Shown one piece after another: positions 31,105-42,002 of a stretch of DNA of 64,000 nucleotides (positions within the stretch are counted from its first letter, which is position 1; the number at the start of each line of letters is the position of its first letter). Where the stretch lies: NCBI GenBank assembly GCA_016791045.1, contig JAEUNO010000015.1:62001-126000 (forward strand), read 5' to 3'. A program made the position numbers and the translations under genes. The notes under the pieces are model-generated. The model was not told the DNA's origin. It saw nothing but the letters and a program-made list of their open reading frames with translations, and made no database searches. The stretch comes from Methyloversatilis sp. GTDB taxonomy: Bacteria > Pseudomonadota > Gammaproteobacteria > Burkholderiales > Rhodocyclaceae.

Positions 31105-32873
31105 AGCTCGCACACAACCCGCTGCTGGCCGAACTGCTGCCGGCCTGGCGTGCGCGCGCCATGCTGATCGTCATGATGGTGCTGTTCGGCGGCCTGTTCG
31201 TGCGCGCCTTCTGGCTGCAGGCCGTCGACAACGAGTTCTACCAGCGCAAGGGCGAAGAGCGCTTCTCGAAGGTGCTGCCGACACCCGCGTCGCGCGGCCG
31301 TGTGCTCGACCGCAACGAACAGGTGCTGGCCATGAGCACCCAGGTGTCGGCGATCGTCGCAGAAGCGCGACCGAGCCGTACCGAAGCCAAAGCCAAAGCC
31401 AATCCGCGCGATATCGGCGCGGAGAAACTTTCGGCGGCACAGATCCGCCAGCTGGCCGACCTGCTCGACATGGACCATCGCGAAGTCGCGCGCAAGATTC
31501 CCGAGCAGCGCGGCCGCGGCTATCTGAAGCGTCAGGTGGCACCCGACGTCGCGCAGCGCATCCTGGCCCTGAAGCTGCCGGGCATCCGCGCCGAACCGGA
31601 ATACCGCCGCTACTACCCGCATGGCGAGGTCAGCGCGCACGTTGTCGGCTTCACCGGCATGGACGACAAGGGCCTCGAAGGCATCGAACTGGCGATGAAC
31701 CGGCCACTGACCGGGCAGGAAGGTTCGCGCCGCGTCATCACCGACGCACGCCGCAACGTGGTCGAGGACGTCGAAACGCTCAAGCCGCCCCGCGACGGCG
31801 GCGATGTGCGCCTGGCCATCGACACCCGGCTGCAGTTTCTCGTCCACAGCCGTCTGAAGCAGGCGGTGGGCGAACACAAGGCGCGGGCCGGCAGCGCAGT
31901 GGTACTCGACTCGCGTACCGGCGAGGTGCTGGCACTGGCCAACTGGCCGACCTACAACCCGAACAACCGTGCCCAGCTGTCCGGCCCGCCGCTGCGCAAT
32001 CGTGCCTTCACCGACACCTATGAACCCGGCTCGACGATCAAGCCCTTCGTCGCGGCCATGGCGCTGGACGCCGGACGCTACAGTTTCGAAACACCGGTCG
32101 ACTGCACGGGCAAGCTGCACTTCGGCCGCTACGCGATCGGCGACGCACATCCGCACGGAGTGCTGAGCGTGGCCGAGGTGATCCAGAAATCGTCGAACGT
32201 GGGCGTGGCCAAGATTGCCGCGCAGTTCACGCCGGAAGAAATGTGGCGTGTCTATGACCAGGTCGGCTTCGGCAGCCCGCTCAAGCTGGGTTTTCCGGGC
32301 GAGGCCGCCGGCCGCCTGCGCAACCCGGCCGGCTGGAAGCCGGTCGAGCAGGCCACCATGTCCTACGGCCACGGCATGTCGGTGACGCTGATGCAGATGG
32401 CGCGTGCCTATCTGGTATTCGCCCGCGACGGTGACCTGATCCCGCTGTCGCTGACCCGCGTCGATACGCCGCCGATCAACGGCCTGCAGGTTTTTTCGGC
32501 ACAGACCGCGCGCGAAGTGCGTCGCATGCTCGAACTCGCCGCCGGCCCGGGCGGGACGGCACCGAAGGCGCAGATTCCGGGCTACCGGGTCGCCGGCAAG
32601 ACCGGCACTGCGCACAAGCTCGAGGGCGGCACCTACGCGAACAAGTACATCGCATCGTTCGTCGGCTTCGCGCCGGTGTCCGACCCGCGCTACATCGTCG
32701 CCGTGATGATCGACGAACCGTCGAACGGCATGCACTACGGTGGCCAGGTGGCTGCGCCGGTGTTCTCCGACATCATGAACGCCACCTTGCGCGCCACCGG
32801 CGTGGCCCCGGACGCTGCGATGCCACCGCTGCAGATGGCGCGCGTCAGCGTTCCGGTGAAAGGCGTCCCGTGA
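31101..32873 (+). CDS. ftsI: Peptidoglycan transpeptidase FtsI (PBP3)
   Basis: The 590-residue septal class B penicillin-binding protein. It has a short cytoplasmic tail, one membrane helix (~20-40), the pedestal domain with ASRGRVLDRN, and the transpeptidase domain: nucleophile Ser ~311 in EPGSTIKPF, SSN ~364-366 in QKSSNVGVAK and KTGT near 499 in AGKTGTAHK. It crosslinks septal peptidoglycan with FtsW. It starts at 31101, overlapping ftsL by 4 bases, and overlaps murE by 4 bases. Confidence 0.97.
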   Translation: MKLAHNPLLAELLPAWRARAMLIVMMVLFGGLFVRAFWLQAVDNEFYQRKGEERFSKVLPTPASRGRVLDRNEQVLAMSTQVSAIVAEARPSRTEAKAKANPRDIGAEKLSAAQIRQLADLLDMDHREVARKIPEQRGRGYLKRQVAPDVAQRILALKLPGIRAEPEYRRYYPHGEVSAHVVGFTGMDDKGLEGIELAMNRPLTGQEGSRRVITDARRNVVEDVETLKPPRDGGDVRLAIDTRLQFLVHSRLKQAVGEHKARAGSAVVLDSRTGEVLALANWPTYNPNNRAQLSGPPLRNRAFTDTYEPGSTIKPFVAAMALDAGRYSFETPVDCTGKLHFGRYAIGDAHPHGVLSVAEVIQKSSNVGVAKIAAQFTPEEMWRVYDQVGFGSPLKLGFPGEAAGRLRNPAGWKPVEQATMSYGHGMSVTLMQMARAYLVFARDGDLIPLSLTRVDTPPINGLQVFSAQTAREVRRMLELAAGPGGTAPKAQIPGYRVAGKTGTAHKLEGGTYANKYIASFVGFAPVSDPRYIVAVMIDEPSNGMHYGGQVAAPVFSDIMNATLRATGVAPDAAMPPLQMARVSVPVKGVP

Positions 32874-34360
32874 GCGCGGCCGTGATCGCACAGGTCCGCG
32901 CCGCGCTGTCCAGGCACGGGGTCGAGCCGCGCACGCTGCGTGCCGACTCGCGCCACATCGCGCCCGGCGACATCTTCTTCGCGCTGCCCGGCGAGCGCAC
33001 CGATGGGCGTCGCTTCATCGACGTCGCGATCGATCGAGGCGCGGCCGCCGTGCTGTGCGAAGCCGGCACCACGACGGCGGCAAACCCGCAGGCGCCGGTG
33101 ATCGAGATCGACGATCTGCGCCGCCATGCCGGCGCGATCGCCGATGCGCTGCTCGATCAGCCGTCGGCGCACCTGCATGTGATCGGCATCACCGGAACGA
33201 ACGGCAAGACGTCGGTCAGCCAGTGGATCGCCCAGGCGCTGCACGCGCTCGGTCGCGAATGCGGCGTCATCGGCACCCTGGGCAATGGTCTGCCGGGCCG
33301 CCTGACCGAGTCCGCCAACACCACGCCCGACGTGGTGAGCGTGCATCAGACCCTGGCCGACCTGCGGCGCGCCGGCGCCACCGCCTGCGCGATGGAAGTG
33401 TCGTCGATCGGCCTGCATCAGCATCGCATCGACAGCGTACGACTGCATACCGCGGTATTCACCAATCTGACGCGCGACCATCTCGACTACCACAGCGACA
33501 TGCAGCACTACGCCGACGCCAAGGCTGCGCTGTTCGCCCAGCCGGGTCTGCAGGCTGCGGTGATCAATACCGATGACGCGTTCGGTCGCCTGCTGGCGCA
33601 GCAGTGCGCCGGGCAACTCGACGTGACCACCTGCGCCTTCGATCACGCGCCGCCGGCAGGCGCGACCGGTCTGCGCGCGCGCAGTGCCGACCTGTCGCAC
33701 GGCGTGTCGTTCGACCTCGTACATGGGCTGGACCAGCACTCGGCGCGCATCAGCACCTCACTGATCGGTCGTTTCAACGTACAGAACCTGATGGCGGTGG
33801 CCGGCAGCCTGCTGCATGCCGGCGTGTCGCTGAATGACGCGGTGCACGCACTCGCCGGCCTGACGCCGTCCCCCGGACGCATGCAGGGCATCGGCGGTCA
33901 GGGCAAGCCGCTGGTCGTGGTCGACTATGCACACACCCCGGACGCACTCGAACAGGCCTTGATCGCGCTGCAACCGGTCGCGGCGGCCCGCGGCGGCAGG
34001 CTGGTGTGCATCTTCGGCTGCGGCGGCGAACGCGATGCCGGCAAGCGACCGCTGATGGGCACCGTGGCATGCGAACAGGCACATCAGGTGTGGCTGACCT
34101 CGGACAATCCGCGCGGCGAAGACCCGGACGCCATCCTCGATGACATCGCCCGCGGCACGGTCGAGGGCCGACGCGTCCATCGCATCACCGACCGCGCGCA
34201 GGCGATCCGGCAGGCCGTGGCCGAAGCGGTCGCCGCCGACGTGGTGCTGCTGGCCGGAAAGGGGCATGAGAACTATCAGGAGCGCGACGGACGTCGCATG
34301 CCATGGTCGGACCTCGAACAGGCACATGCCGCGCTCGCCGCCTGGGGAGCCCCCGCATGA
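32870..34360 (+). CDS. murE: UDP-MurNAc-tripeptide synthetase MurE
   Basis: The 496-residue Mur ligase adds the third peptide residue. The DNPRGEDP motif near 407-414 is the signature for meso-diaminopimelate selectivity. The ATP site is [14 protein letters not shown] near 106-119, with the central motif NLTRDHLDYH. The start is a GTG whose first bases overlap the ftsI TGA (GTGA). Coupled by overlap to ftsI and murF. Confidence 0.97.
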   Translation: MSAAVIAQVRAALSRHGVEPRTLRADSRHIAPGDIFFALPGERTDGRRFIDVAIDRGAAAVLCEAGTTTAANPQAPVIEIDDLRRHAGAIADALLDQPSAHLHVIGITGTNGKTSVSQWIAQALHALGRECGVIGTLGNGLPGRLTESANTTPDVVSVHQTLADLRRAGATACAMEVSSIGLHQHRIDSVRLHTAVFTNLTRDHLDYHSDMQHYADAKAALFAQPGLQAAVINTDDAFGRLLAQQCAGQLDVTTCAFDHAPPAGATGLRARSADLSHGVSFDLVHGLDQHSARISTSLIGRFNVQNLMAVAGSLLHAGVSLNDAVHALAGLTPSPGRMQGIGGQGKPLVVVDYAHTPDALEQALIALQPVAAARGGRLVCIFGCGGERDAGKRPLMGTVACEQAHQVWLTSDNPRGEDPDAILDDIARGTVEGRRVHRITDRAQAIRQAVAEAVAADVVLLAGKGHENYQERDGRRMPWSDLEQAHAALAAWGAPA

Positions 34361-35751
34361 CCGCGCTCTGGACCGCGTCGGATGCGGCTCGCGCCTGCGG
34401 TGGCACGCTGATCGGGCCGGACATTGCGCTGGGCGGATTTTCGACCGACAGCCGCGCCGTGACGACGGGTGACCTGTTCGTCGCGCTGCGCGGCGAACGC
34501 TTCGACGCCCATGATTTCATCGCCGACGTGCAGGCGGCGGGCGCCGCGGCGGTCGTCGTTGCGAACGACTGTGCGCATGCGGCAGGCACCCTGATCCGCG
34601 TTGCCGATACGCGCATCGCGCTGGGCGACATCGCACGCGCCTGGCGCAGCCGCTTCACGCTGCCGCTGATCGGCGTCACCGGCAGCAATGGCAAGACCAC
34701 GGTGAAGGAAATGATCGCCGCCATCCTGCGCGCGCATGCACTGAGCGTCGGCTGGCCGACCGGGTCGGTGCTGGCGACGCGCGGCAACCTGAACAACGAC
34801 ATCGGTGTGCCGCTGATGCTGTTCGGCCTGCGCGACGCGCACCGGCTGGCCGTGATCGAAATGGGCATGAACCACCCGGGCGAAATTGCCTGGCTGGCCG
34901 GCATGGCCAAGCCGACGGTCGCTCTGGTGAACAATGCTCAGCGCGAACACCTCGAATTCATGAACAGCGTGGCTGAAGTGGCACGCGAGAACGGCGACGT
35001 GTTCGACGCGCTCGGCGCCGACGGCGTCGCCGTCATCAATGCCGATGACGACTTCGCCGATTACTGGGCCGGCCGCAACAGCGGACGCCATACACTGCGT
35101 TTCGGCTTTTCGCCGGACGCCGACGTCGGCGCCACCGCGACGCCGACGGGGCTCGGTTACCGGCTCGACCTGCACGGCGTTTTCGGCACGGCGCAGATCA
35201 TGCTGCGCGTGCCCGGACTGCACAACGCGCGCAACGCCTTGTGCGCTGCCACCGCCAGTCTCGCCGCTGGCGCCGACATGGCGGCCGTGGTGTGGGCGCT
35301 GAACCACTTCGAAGGCGTCAAGGGACGCCAGCAGGTCAAGCGCGGCGCCGCCGGCAGCACGGTCATCGACGACAGCTACAACGCCAACCCGGATTCGGTG
35401 CGCGCAGCCATCGACGTGCTGGCCGGCGCGAAGGGCCGGCGCGTCCTCGTGCTCGGCGACATGGGCGAAGTGGGCGACCGGGGCCCGGCCTTCCATCGCG
35501 AAGCCGGCGCCTACGCACGCGAACGCGGCATCCACGCGCTGCACGCGCTGGGTGAAGCCAGTGTCGACGCGGTCACCGCGTTCGGTCCGGGCGCCGTGCA
35601 CTACACCGATCACGCCGCCATCGCCGCCGCACTGCGTCCGCAACTCGACGCCGACACCACGGTTCTGGTGAAGGGCTCGCGATTCATGCGCATGGAGCGC
35701 ATCGCCGAAGCACTCGTCGAACCTTCGATACAGGATTCCCATGCTTCTTGA
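34357..35751 (+). CDS. murF: UDP-MurNAc-tripeptide D-Ala-D-Ala ligase MurF
   Basis: The 464-residue ligase completes the MurNAc-pentapeptide. The ATP-binding loop [14 protein letters not shown] is near 105-118. Other features are [21 protein letters not shown] and [11 protein letters not shown], all MurF hallmarks. The ATG at 34357 overlaps the murE stop (ATGA), and the end overlaps mraY by 11 bases. It uses the D-Ala-D-Ala made by the Ddl encoded further along. Confidence 0.97.
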   Translation: MTALWTASDAARACGGTLIGPDIALGGFSTDSRAVTTGDLFVALRGERFDAHDFIADVQAAGAAAVVVANDCAHAAGTLIRVADTRIALGDIARAWRSRFTLPLIGVTGSNGKTTVKEMIAAILRAHALSVGWPTGSVLATRGNLNNDIGVPLMLFGLRDAHRLAVIEMGMNHPGEIAWLAGMAKPTVALVNNAQREHLEFMNSVAEVARENGDVFDALGADGVAVINADDDFADYWAGRNSGRHTLRFGFSPDADVGATATPTGLGYRLDLHGVFGTAQIMLRVPGLHNARNALCAATASLAAGADMAAVVWALNHFEGVKGRQQVKRGAAGSTVIDDSYNANPDSVRAAIDVLAGAKGRRVLVLGDMGEVGDRGPAFHREAGAYARERGIHALHALGEASVDAVTAFGPGAVHYTDHAAIAAALRPQLDADTTVLVKGSRFMRMERIAEALVEPSIQDSHAS

Positions 35752-36829
35752 ACTGACCCGCTGGCTGGCCCAGGACATCCGTGCCTTCAACGTGTTCAAC
35801 TACATCACGTTGCGCGCGGTGCTGGCCATGATGACCTCGCTGGCGATCTGCTGGACCTTCGGACCGCTGCTCATCCGCAAGCTGACCGAATACAAGATCG
35901 GTCAGTCGGTGCGCGACGACGGACCGAAATCGCACCTGACCAAGGCCGGCACACCCACCATGGGCGGCGCGCTGATCCTGATTTCGCTCGGCCTGACCAC
36001 GCTGCTGTGGGCCGACCTGTCGAACCGCTACATCTGGGTGGTGCTCATCGTCACGCTGGGCTTCGGCGCCGTGGGCTGGGTCGATGACTGGCGCAAGGTC
36101 GTGCATCGCAATCCCAAGGGCCTGTCGGCACGCGCCAAGTTCTTCTGGTCGTCCATCTTCGCTGCCGGTGCCGCGGTCTACCTCGGGCTGACGCCGCAGG
36201 TACCAGCCCAACTCGACCTCATCGTGCCGTTCTTCAAGTCGGTCGCCTATCCGCTGGGTGCCTTCGGCTTCATGGTGCTGACCTATTTCGTCATCGTCGG
36301 CACCAGCCACGCGGTGAATCTGACCGACGGCCTCGACGGGCTGGCCACCATGCCGGCCGTCATGGTCAGCGGCGCGCTGGCCATCTTCGCCTACGTCGCC
36401 GGCAACGCCGTATTTTCTCGCTACCTCGGCGTGCCCTTCATCCCGGGCGCCGGCGAACTGGCCATCTTCTGCGGCGCGCTGTGCGGTGCCGGTCTCGGTT
36501 TCCTGTGGTTCAACGCCTACCCGGCGGAAGTGTTCATGGGCGATGTCGGCGCGCTGGCGCTGGGTGCCGCACTCGGCACCGTCGCGGTGGTCGTGCGACA
36601 GGAGATCGTGCTGTTCATCATGGGTGGCCTGTTCGTCGCCGAAACGCTGTCGGTGATGATCCAGGTGCTTTACTTCAAGTGGTCAGGCGGCAAGCGCATC
36701 TTCCGCATGGCACCACTGCACCACCATTACGAACTGGGCGGATGGAAGGAAACGCAGGTGGTCGTGCGCTTCTGGATCATCACGCTGATGCTGGTGCTGT
36801 TCGGCCTCTCGACCTTGAAGCTCCGGTGA
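35741..36829 (+). CDS. mraY: Phospho-MurNAc-pentapeptide transferase MraY
   Basis: The 362-residue, ten-helix membrane enzyme links the pentapeptide to undecaprenyl phosphate, forming lipid I. Conserved loops include [32 protein letters not shown] (Asp pair near 112), [10 protein letters not shown], the [11 protein letters not shown] catalytic region and [15 protein letters not shown]. It begins inside the end of murF. The stop TGA overlaps an ATG at 36829 that opens a murD-like fragment instead of murD itself. Confidence 0.97.
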   Translation: MLLELTRWLAQDIRAFNVFNYITLRAVLAMMTSLAICWTFGPLLIRKLTEYKIGQSVRDDGPKSHLTKAGTPTMGGALILISLGLTTLLWADLSNRYIWVVLIVTLGFGAVGWVDDWRKVVHRNPKGLSARAKFFWSSIFAAGAAVYLGLTPQVPAQLDLIVPFFKSVAYPLGAFGFMVLTYFVIVGTSHAVNLTDGLDGLATMPAVMVSGALAIFAYVAGNAVFSRYLGVPFIPGAGELAIFCGALCGAGLGFLWFNAYPAEVFMGDVGALALGAALGTVAVVVRQEIVLFIMGGLFVAETLSVMIQVLYFKWSGGKRIFRMAPLHHHYELGGWKETQVVVRFWIITLMLVLFGLSTLKLR

Positions 36830-36984
36830 TGAATCTTTCGGCAACCCACGTCCTCATCCTCGGCCTCGGTGAATCCGGGCTGGAAATGACGACCCCCACG
36901 CTCACTTCGTTCGCTGCCCCCCGAGGGGGCTGCGCTCGCCCTTGGGGCGGCCCGGCGGGCGGCGCGGCCGAGGAACGGAAGTGA
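36829..36984 (+). pseudogene. Duplicated murD 5' end fused to a repeat (51-codon mini-ORF)
   Basis: From the ATG at 36829, whose A is the last base of the mraY stop, the frame reads [20 protein letters not shown]. This is nearly the same as the real murD start, [20 protein letters not shown]. At DNA level, 51 of 60 bases agree between 36829-36888 and 36981-37040. It then runs into a G/C-rich repeat translated as Pro/Gly/Ala-rich sequence and stops at TGA 36982-36984, which overlaps the GTG of the intact murD (GTGA). It is probably the remnant of the original murD start and may be translated as a coupling peptide. Confidence 0.8.
36889..36972. repeat. G/C-rich REP-like element between mraY and murD
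   Basis: The segment starts ACGACCCCCACGCTCACTTC and contains the perfect hairpin GCCCCC-CGA-GGGGGC at 36916-36930, followed by TTGGGGCGGCCCGGCGGGCG. I recall repeats with this CCCCCACGCTC...CCGAGGGGGC pattern as dispersed intergenic elements in betaproteobacterial genomes; this is from memory. No other copy is in the window. Its ends abut the two murD-like segments. Confidence 0.7.
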
Positions 36985-38375
36985 ATCTCTCCGGAACCCC
37001 CATCCTCATCCTCGGGCTCGGTGAATCCGGGCTGGCCATGGCGCGCTGGTGCGGGCGCCAGGGCGCCATGCTGCGCGTGGCCGACAGCCGCGCCGCGCCG
37101 CCCGGCATGGACGCGCTGGCGCGCGACATCCCGGGTGCCGAACTGCGTTGCGGTCCGTTCGATGACAGCCTGCTCGACGACATCGCACTGCTCGCGCTGT
37201 CGCCCGGGCTGGCGCCGCACGAACCGCTGGTGCTGGAGGCGACCCGCCGCGGCATCGAAGTGGCCGGCGAAATCGAGCTGTTCGCGCGCGCGCTGCGCGA
37301 GCTGGGCTGGCGCGAACGCACGAAGGTGATCGCGATCACCGGCACCAACGGCAAGACGACCACCACTGCGCTGACCGGCGCGCTGTGCCGCGCCTGCGGC
37401 CTGCGTACCGAGGTGGCCGGCAACATTTCCCCGGCGGCGCTCGATGCGCTGATGCGCGTGCTCGACGAGGGCGTCGTGCCCGACGTGTGGGTGCTCGAGC
37501 TGTCGAGCTTCCAGCTCGAAACCACCGACACGCTGGATGCCGACGCGGCCACCGTGCTGAACGTGACGCAGGACCACCTCGATCGTCACCCGGGTGGTAT
37601 GGCGACCTACGCAGCGGCCAAGGCACGCATTTTCGGCACGCGCACGGTGCAGGTGCTCAACCGCGACGACAGCCATGTTCAAGCGATGCAGCGCCCCGGC
37701 GTGCAATCGATCCGCTTCGGGGATGGCGCCCCCCCGAGTAACGACTACGGGCTGACCGAAGTCGGCGGCAGGCTGCAGCTGGTGCGCGGCGCACAGCCAC
37801 TGCTGGCGCTCGACGACATGAAACTTTCCGGGCGCCACAACGCGCACAACGCGTTGGCCGCGCTTGCGCTGTGCGAGGCGATCGGCCTGCCGCAGGACGA
37901 CTGCATCGCGGCGCTGAAGGATTTCTCCGGACTGCCGCACCGCGTCGAAACCGTACTCGACATCGACGGCATCCGCTTCATCGACGATTCCAAGGGCACC
38001 AATGTCGGCGCCACGGTCGCCGCGATCGAAGGGCTGGGCCGGCCGCTGAACATCATTCTCGGCGGCGACGGCAAAGGTCAGGACTTCGCGCCGCTCGGGC
38101 CGGTGTGCGCGCGTCACGCAAGGTTCTGCGCGCTGATCGGCCGCGACGCATCGGCCATCGCGGCTGTACTGGCCGACCACGCTGTATCGCACCACGCTTT
38201 CGCCACGCTGGAGGAAGCCACCCGCGCAGCATTCGAAGCCGCGCAGCCGGGCGACGTCGTGCTGCTGTCGCCGGCCTGCGCCAGCCTCGACATGTTCCGC
38301 AACTACGCGCACCGCGCCGAGGTGTTCATCGCCGAAGCGCGCCGCCTCGCGACCCTGCAGGGAGCGCACTCATGA
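36981..38375 (+). CDS. murD: UDP-MurNAc-L-Ala:D-Glu ligase MurD
   Basis: The 464-residue ligase adds D-glutamate to UDP-MurNAc-L-Ala. A GTG start at 36981 has GAGG about 7 bases upstream. N-terminal [15 protein letters not shown] binds UDP. The ATP loop [15 protein letters not shown] is near 118-132, with [19 protein letters not shown] and [14 protein letters not shown]. The full-length protein is intact despite the upstream insertion. It overlaps ftsW by 4 bases. Confidence 0.97.
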   Translation: MNLSGTPILILGLGESGLAMARWCGRQGAMLRVADSRAAPPGMDALARDIPGAELRCGPFDDSLLDDIALLALSPGLAPHEPLVLEATRRGIEVAGEIELFARALRELGWRERTKVIAITGTNGKTTTTALTGALCRACGLRTEVAGNISPAALDALMRVLDEGVVPDVWVLELSSFQLETTDTLDADAATVLNVTQDHLDRHPGGMATYAAAKARIFGTRTVQVLNRDDSHVQAMQRPGVQSIRFGDGAPPSNDYGLTEVGGRLQLVRGAQPLLALDDMKLSGRHNAHNALAALALCEAIGLPQDDCIAALKDFSGLPHRVETVLDIDGIRFIDDSKGTNVGATVAAIEGLGRPLNIILGGDGKGQDFAPLGPVCARHARFCALIGRDASAIAAVLADHAVSHHAFATLEEATRAAFEAAQPGDVVLLSPACASLDMFRNYAHRAEVFIAEARRLATLQGAHS

Positions 38376-39535
38376 GCGGCAGTATGCGCCTCGATGCAAC
38401 TCGCCTGCCGGGCAGCGGCCCACGCCCGGCCGAACTCGACCCGTGGCTGCTGTGGCCGGCAGTCGCGCTGCTGCTGATCGGACTCGTGATGGTCTACTCG
38501 GCATCGATCGCGGTCGCGGACAGCAGCCGGTTTACCGGCAACCGGCCCGACTTCTTCCTGATCCGCCAGGCGGTGTTCCTCGCCATCGGCGGCGTGGCGG
38601 CGCTGATGGCCTTCCAGGTACCGGTACGCACCTGGCAGGCCTGGTCGATGTGGCTGTTTCTCGGCGGCATCGTGCTGCTCGTGCTGGTGCTGATCCCCGG
38701 CATCGGCAGCGTGGTGAACAACTCGCGCCGCTGGATCAATCTCGGTCCGGTGAACATCCAGCCGTCGGAACTGGTGAAGCTGTTCACAGTGCTCTATGCG
38801 GCCAGCTACATCGTGCGCCGCCTGCCCGAGATGGGCTCGTTCCGGCGCGCCTTCGTGCCGATGGCGCTGGTCATCCTGCTGGTCGGCGCGCTGCTGGTGG
38901 CCGAACCGGACTACGGTGCCTTCGTGGTCATCGTGCTGATCGCCTTCGGCATGCTTTTCCTCGGCGGCATCAACGGCAAGCTGTTCTTTTCGCTCGGGCT
39001 GGTGGCGATCATCGGCTTCGCGACGCTGATCCGCTTCAACGAACTGCGCTGGGGCCGCTTCATCGCCTTCCTTGATCCATTCAACAACGATCCGCTGGGC
39101 AAGGGCTATCAGCTGACGCACTCGCTGATCGCGTTCGGGCGCGGCGAATGGTTCGGCGTCGGGCTGGGTGGCAGTGTCGAAAAGCTGTTCTACCTGCCGG
39201 AAGCGCACACCGACTTCCTGCTCGCGGTGATCGGCGAGGAACTCGGTCTGATCGGTGTCGCCACGGTGATCGCATTGTTCGCGCTCGTGGTGCATCGCGC
39301 GTTCGCGATCGGCCGGCGTGCGCTGCTGCTGGAGCGCGCCTACGCCGGCCTGGTCGCGCAGGGCGTGGGCATCTGGTTCGGCGTGCAGGCCTTCATCAAC
39401 ATGGGCGTGAACGTGGGCATCCTGCCGACCAAAGGCCTTACGTTGCCGCTGATGAGCTACGGCGGCTCGGGCATCCTGGTCAATTGCATCGCGCTGGCCA
39501 TCCTGTTGCGCATCGACTGGGAGAACCGGCGATGA
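38372..39535 (+). CDS. ftsW: Septal peptidoglycan polymerase FtsW
   Basis: The 387-residue SEDS glycosyltransferase has about ten membrane helices and polymerises lipid II with FtsI at the septum. Signature segments are [70 protein letters not shown] and [13 protein letters not shown]. The catalytic Asp region EPDYG is intact. The ATG at 38372 overlaps the murD stop and the end overlaps murG by 4 bases. Confidence 0.97.
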   Translation: MSGSMRLDATRLPGSGPRPAELDPWLLWPAVALLLIGLVMVYSASIAVADSSRFTGNRPDFFLIRQAVFLAIGGVAALMAFQVPVRTWQAWSMWLFLGGIVLLVLVLIPGIGSVVNNSRRWINLGPVNIQPSELVKLFTVLYAASYIVRRLPEMGSFRRAFVPMALVILLVGALLVAEPDYGAFVVIVLIAFGMLFLGGINGKLFFSLGLVAIIGFATLIRFNELRWGRFIAFLDPFNNDPLGKGYQLTHSLIAFGRGEWFGVGLGGSVEKLFYLPEAHTDFLLAVIGEELGLIGVATVIALFALVVHRAFAIGRRALLLERAYAGLVAQGVGIWFGVQAFINMGVNVGILPTKGLTLPLMSYGGSGILVNCIALAILLRIDWENRR

Positions 39536-40605
39536 GCAGCACGGCCCTCATCATGGCGGGCGGCACCGGCGGCCACATCTACCCCGGTCTGGCAGTGGCG
39601 GACGAACTTCGCAGCCGCGGCTGGCGCGTCGTGTGGCTGGGCAACGCCGACGGCATGGAAGGCCGCATCGTGCCGCCGCGCGGCTACGAACTGCAGTCGA
39701 TCCGCTTCAGCGCACTGCGCGGCAAGGGCATGCTGCGCAAGCTGTTGCTGCCGCTCAATCTGCTGCGCGGCTTCTGGCAGGCGCTGGGCGTGCTCGGACG
39801 GGTCAGGCCGCAGGTCGTGCTGGGCCTCGGCGGATACGTCACCTTCCCGGGCGGCATGATGGCCGCGCTGCGCGGCACGCCACTGGTGCTGCACGAACAG
39901 AACTCGGTCGCCGGACTGGCCAATCGCGTGCTCGCAAAGGTGGCCGACCGCGTGCTCGCCGGTTTTCCGAAGGCGCTGTCCGGTGCCCAATGGACCGGCA
40001 ATCCGGTGCGCGCCGACATCGCCGCCCTGCCCGAACCGGCCGCCCGATTCGCCATGCGCCGCGGTCCGCTGAACCTGCTCGTGGTCGGAGGCAGTCTCGG
40101 GGCGCAGGCGCTGAACGACGCGGTTCCACAGGCACTGGCGCTGATACCGGAAAGCGAGCGGCCGCAGGTCGTGCACCAGGCGGGCGAAAAGAACATGCCG
40201 GCACTGGAAGCCGCCTACGCGAAGGCCGGCGTGACCGGCACGCTCGCGCCTTTCATCCAGGACATGGCCGCGGCCTACGCCGGCGCCGACCTGGTCATCT
40301 GCCGTGCCGGCGCATTGACCGTGGCCGAACTGGCCGCCGCCGGTGTGGCGTCGGTACTGGTGCCCTTCCCGCACGCCGTCGACGATCACCAGACCGGCAA
40401 CGCCCGCTTCCTTGCCGACGCGGGCGCAGCGCTGCTGCTGCCGCAGACCGAACTCGACGCGACATCGCTGGCCGCCCTCCTCCGCGCGCTCGATCGCGCG
40501 CGACTGCTCGACATGGCACAGCGCGCCCGCGGGCTCGCACGCCCCGGCGCGGCAGCCGAAGTCGCTGACATCTGCGCAGCCATCGCGCGCAAGGACCCGA
40601 CATGA
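39532..40605 (+). CDS. murG: Lipid II synthase MurG (GlcNAc transferase)
   Basis: The 357-residue GT-B glycosyltransferase adds GlcNAc to lipid I on the inner membrane face. Glycine-rich loops [17 protein letters not shown] (residues ~8-24) and [13 protein letters not shown] are present, as are [13 protein letters not shown], the UDP-GlcNAc site [16 protein letters not shown], and [14 protein letters not shown]. The start overlaps the ftsW stop (GATGA), and the end overlaps murC. Confidence 0.97.
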   Translation: MSSTALIMAGGTGGHIYPGLAVADELRSRGWRVVWLGNADGMEGRIVPPRGYELQSIRFSALRGKGMLRKLLLPLNLLRGFWQALGVLGRVRPQVVLGLGGYVTFPGGMMAALRGTPLVLHEQNSVAGLANRVLAKVADRVLAGFPKALSGAQWTGNPVRADIAALPEPAARFAMRRGPLNLLVVGGSLGAQALNDAVPQALALIPESERPQVVHQAGEKNMPALEAAYAKAGVTGTLAPFIQDMAAAYAGADLVICRAGALTVAELAAAGVASVLVPFPHAVDDHQTGNARFLADAGAALLLPQTELDATSLAALLRALDRARLLDMAQRARGLARPGAAAEVADICAAIARKDPT

Positions 40606-42002
40606 AACACAAGATCAGTCACATTCATTTCATCGGCATCGGTGGCTCCGGCATGAGCGGCATCGCCGAAGTACTGCTTAACCAGGGCTATGTCGTCAGT
40701 GGCTCGGACCTGGCCGACAACGCGGTGACGCGCCGGCTGGCGGGTCTCGGTGCCCGGGTGGTGCAGGGTCATGCGGCGCACAACATCGCCGGCGCGGACG
40801 CGGTGGTGACCTCGACCGCGGTCAGCGCCGACAACCCGGAGGTGGTCAGCGCGCGCGAACGGCGCATTCCGGTCGTGCCGCGCGCGCAGATGCTGGCCGA
40901 ACTGATGCGCATCAAGCAGGGCGTTGCTGTGGCCGGCACGCACGGCAAGACCACCACCACGTCGCTGATCGCCAGTTGCCTCGCCGAAGGCGGACTGGAC
41001 CCGACCTTCGTCATTGGCGGCCGCCTGAACTCGGCCGGTGCCAACGCGCGGCTGGGTACCGGCGAATTCCTGGTTGCGGAAGCCGACGAATCGGACGCGT
41101 CCTTCCTGTTCCTGTCGCCGGTGGTGTCGGTGGTGACCAACATCGACGCCGATCACATGGACACCTATGGCCACGACTTCTCGAAACTGAAGCAGGCCTT
41201 CGTCGACTTCCTCAACCGATTGCCGTTCTACGGCGTGGCCGTGCTGTGCGTGGACGACGCGAATGTGCGCGAAATCATGCCGCAGGTGCCCAAGCAGATC
41301 ATCCGTTACGGCCTCGATCCGGCCGCTCAGGTGCGCGCCGAAAACGTGCGCGCCGACGGCACGCGGATGCTGTTCGACGCGGTGCGCATCAATGGCACGA
41401 CGACGCGCATTCCGGTCGAACTGAACCTGCCCGGCCTGCACAACGTACGCAATGCGCTCGCGGCGATCGCCGTGGCGAACGAGGTTGGCGTGCCGGATGA
41501 AGCCATCGCGCGCGCGCTGTCGGAGTTCAAGGGTGTGGGCCGGCGCTTCACACGGCATGGCGAAATCGCACTGCCGGCCGGCGGCCACTTCACGCTGGTC
41601 GATGACTACGGCCATCACCCGGTCGAAATGGCCGCAACACTGGACGCGGCGCGCGGCGCCTATCCCGGCCGTCGCATCGTGCTGGCGTTCCAGCCGCACC
41701 GCTACACACGCACGCGCGACTGCTTCGAGGACTTCGTGCGCGTGCTGTCGGGCGCCGACGCGGTCGTGCTGACCGAAGTCTATGCCGCCGGCGAAGCGCC
41801 CATCGTCGCCGCCGACGGCCGCGCACTGGCGCGCGCGTTGCGCGTCGCCGGCAAGGTCGAACCGGTGTTCGTCGAGGACATCGCCGAGCTGCCGCACACG
41901 CTGCTCGCCACGGTGCGCGACGGCGACGTCGTGGTCGGCATGGGCGCGGGCTCCATCGGCCAGTTGCCATCGAAATTTGCACAGGATCAGGACCGCACAT
42001 GA
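40602..42002 (+). CDS. murC: UDP-MurNAc:L-alanine ligase MurC
   Basis: The 466-residue enzyme performs the first amino acid addition in peptidoglycan precursor synthesis. It opens with [18 protein letters not shown] (UDP binding). The ATP loop [12 protein letters not shown] is near 110-121, followed by [23 protein letters not shown], and [10 protein letters not shown] near the C-terminal domain. Overlaps of 4 bases with murG and ddl indicate coupling. Confidence 0.97.
   Translation: MKHKISHIHFIGIGGSGMSGIAEVLLNQGYVVSGSDLADNAVTRRLAGLGARVVQGHAAHNIAGADAVVTSTAVSADNPEVVSARERRIPVVPRAQMLAELMRIKQGVAVAGTHGKTTTTSLIASCLAEGGLDPTFVIGGRLNSAGANARLGTGEFLVAEADESDASFLFLSPVVSVVTNIDADHMDTYGHDFSKLKQAFVDFLNRLPFYGVAVLCVDDANVREIMPQVPKQIIRYGLDPAAQVRAENVRADGTRMLFDAVRINGTTTRIPVELNLPGLHNVRNALAAIAVANEVGVPDEAIARALSEFKGVGRRFTRHGEIALPAGGHFTLVDDYGHHPVEMAATLDAARGAYPGRRIVLAFQPHRYTRTRDCFEDFVRVLSGADAVVLTEVYAAGEAPIVAADGRALARALRVAGKVEPVFVEDIAELPHTLLATVRDGDVVVGMGAGSIGQLPSKFAQDQDRT

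Noticed and set aside
36985..37040. Frameshift or truncation of murD
   Set aside because: The intact gene reads from GTG 36981 to 38375 with all Mur ligase motifs. Only the upstream duplicate is broken.
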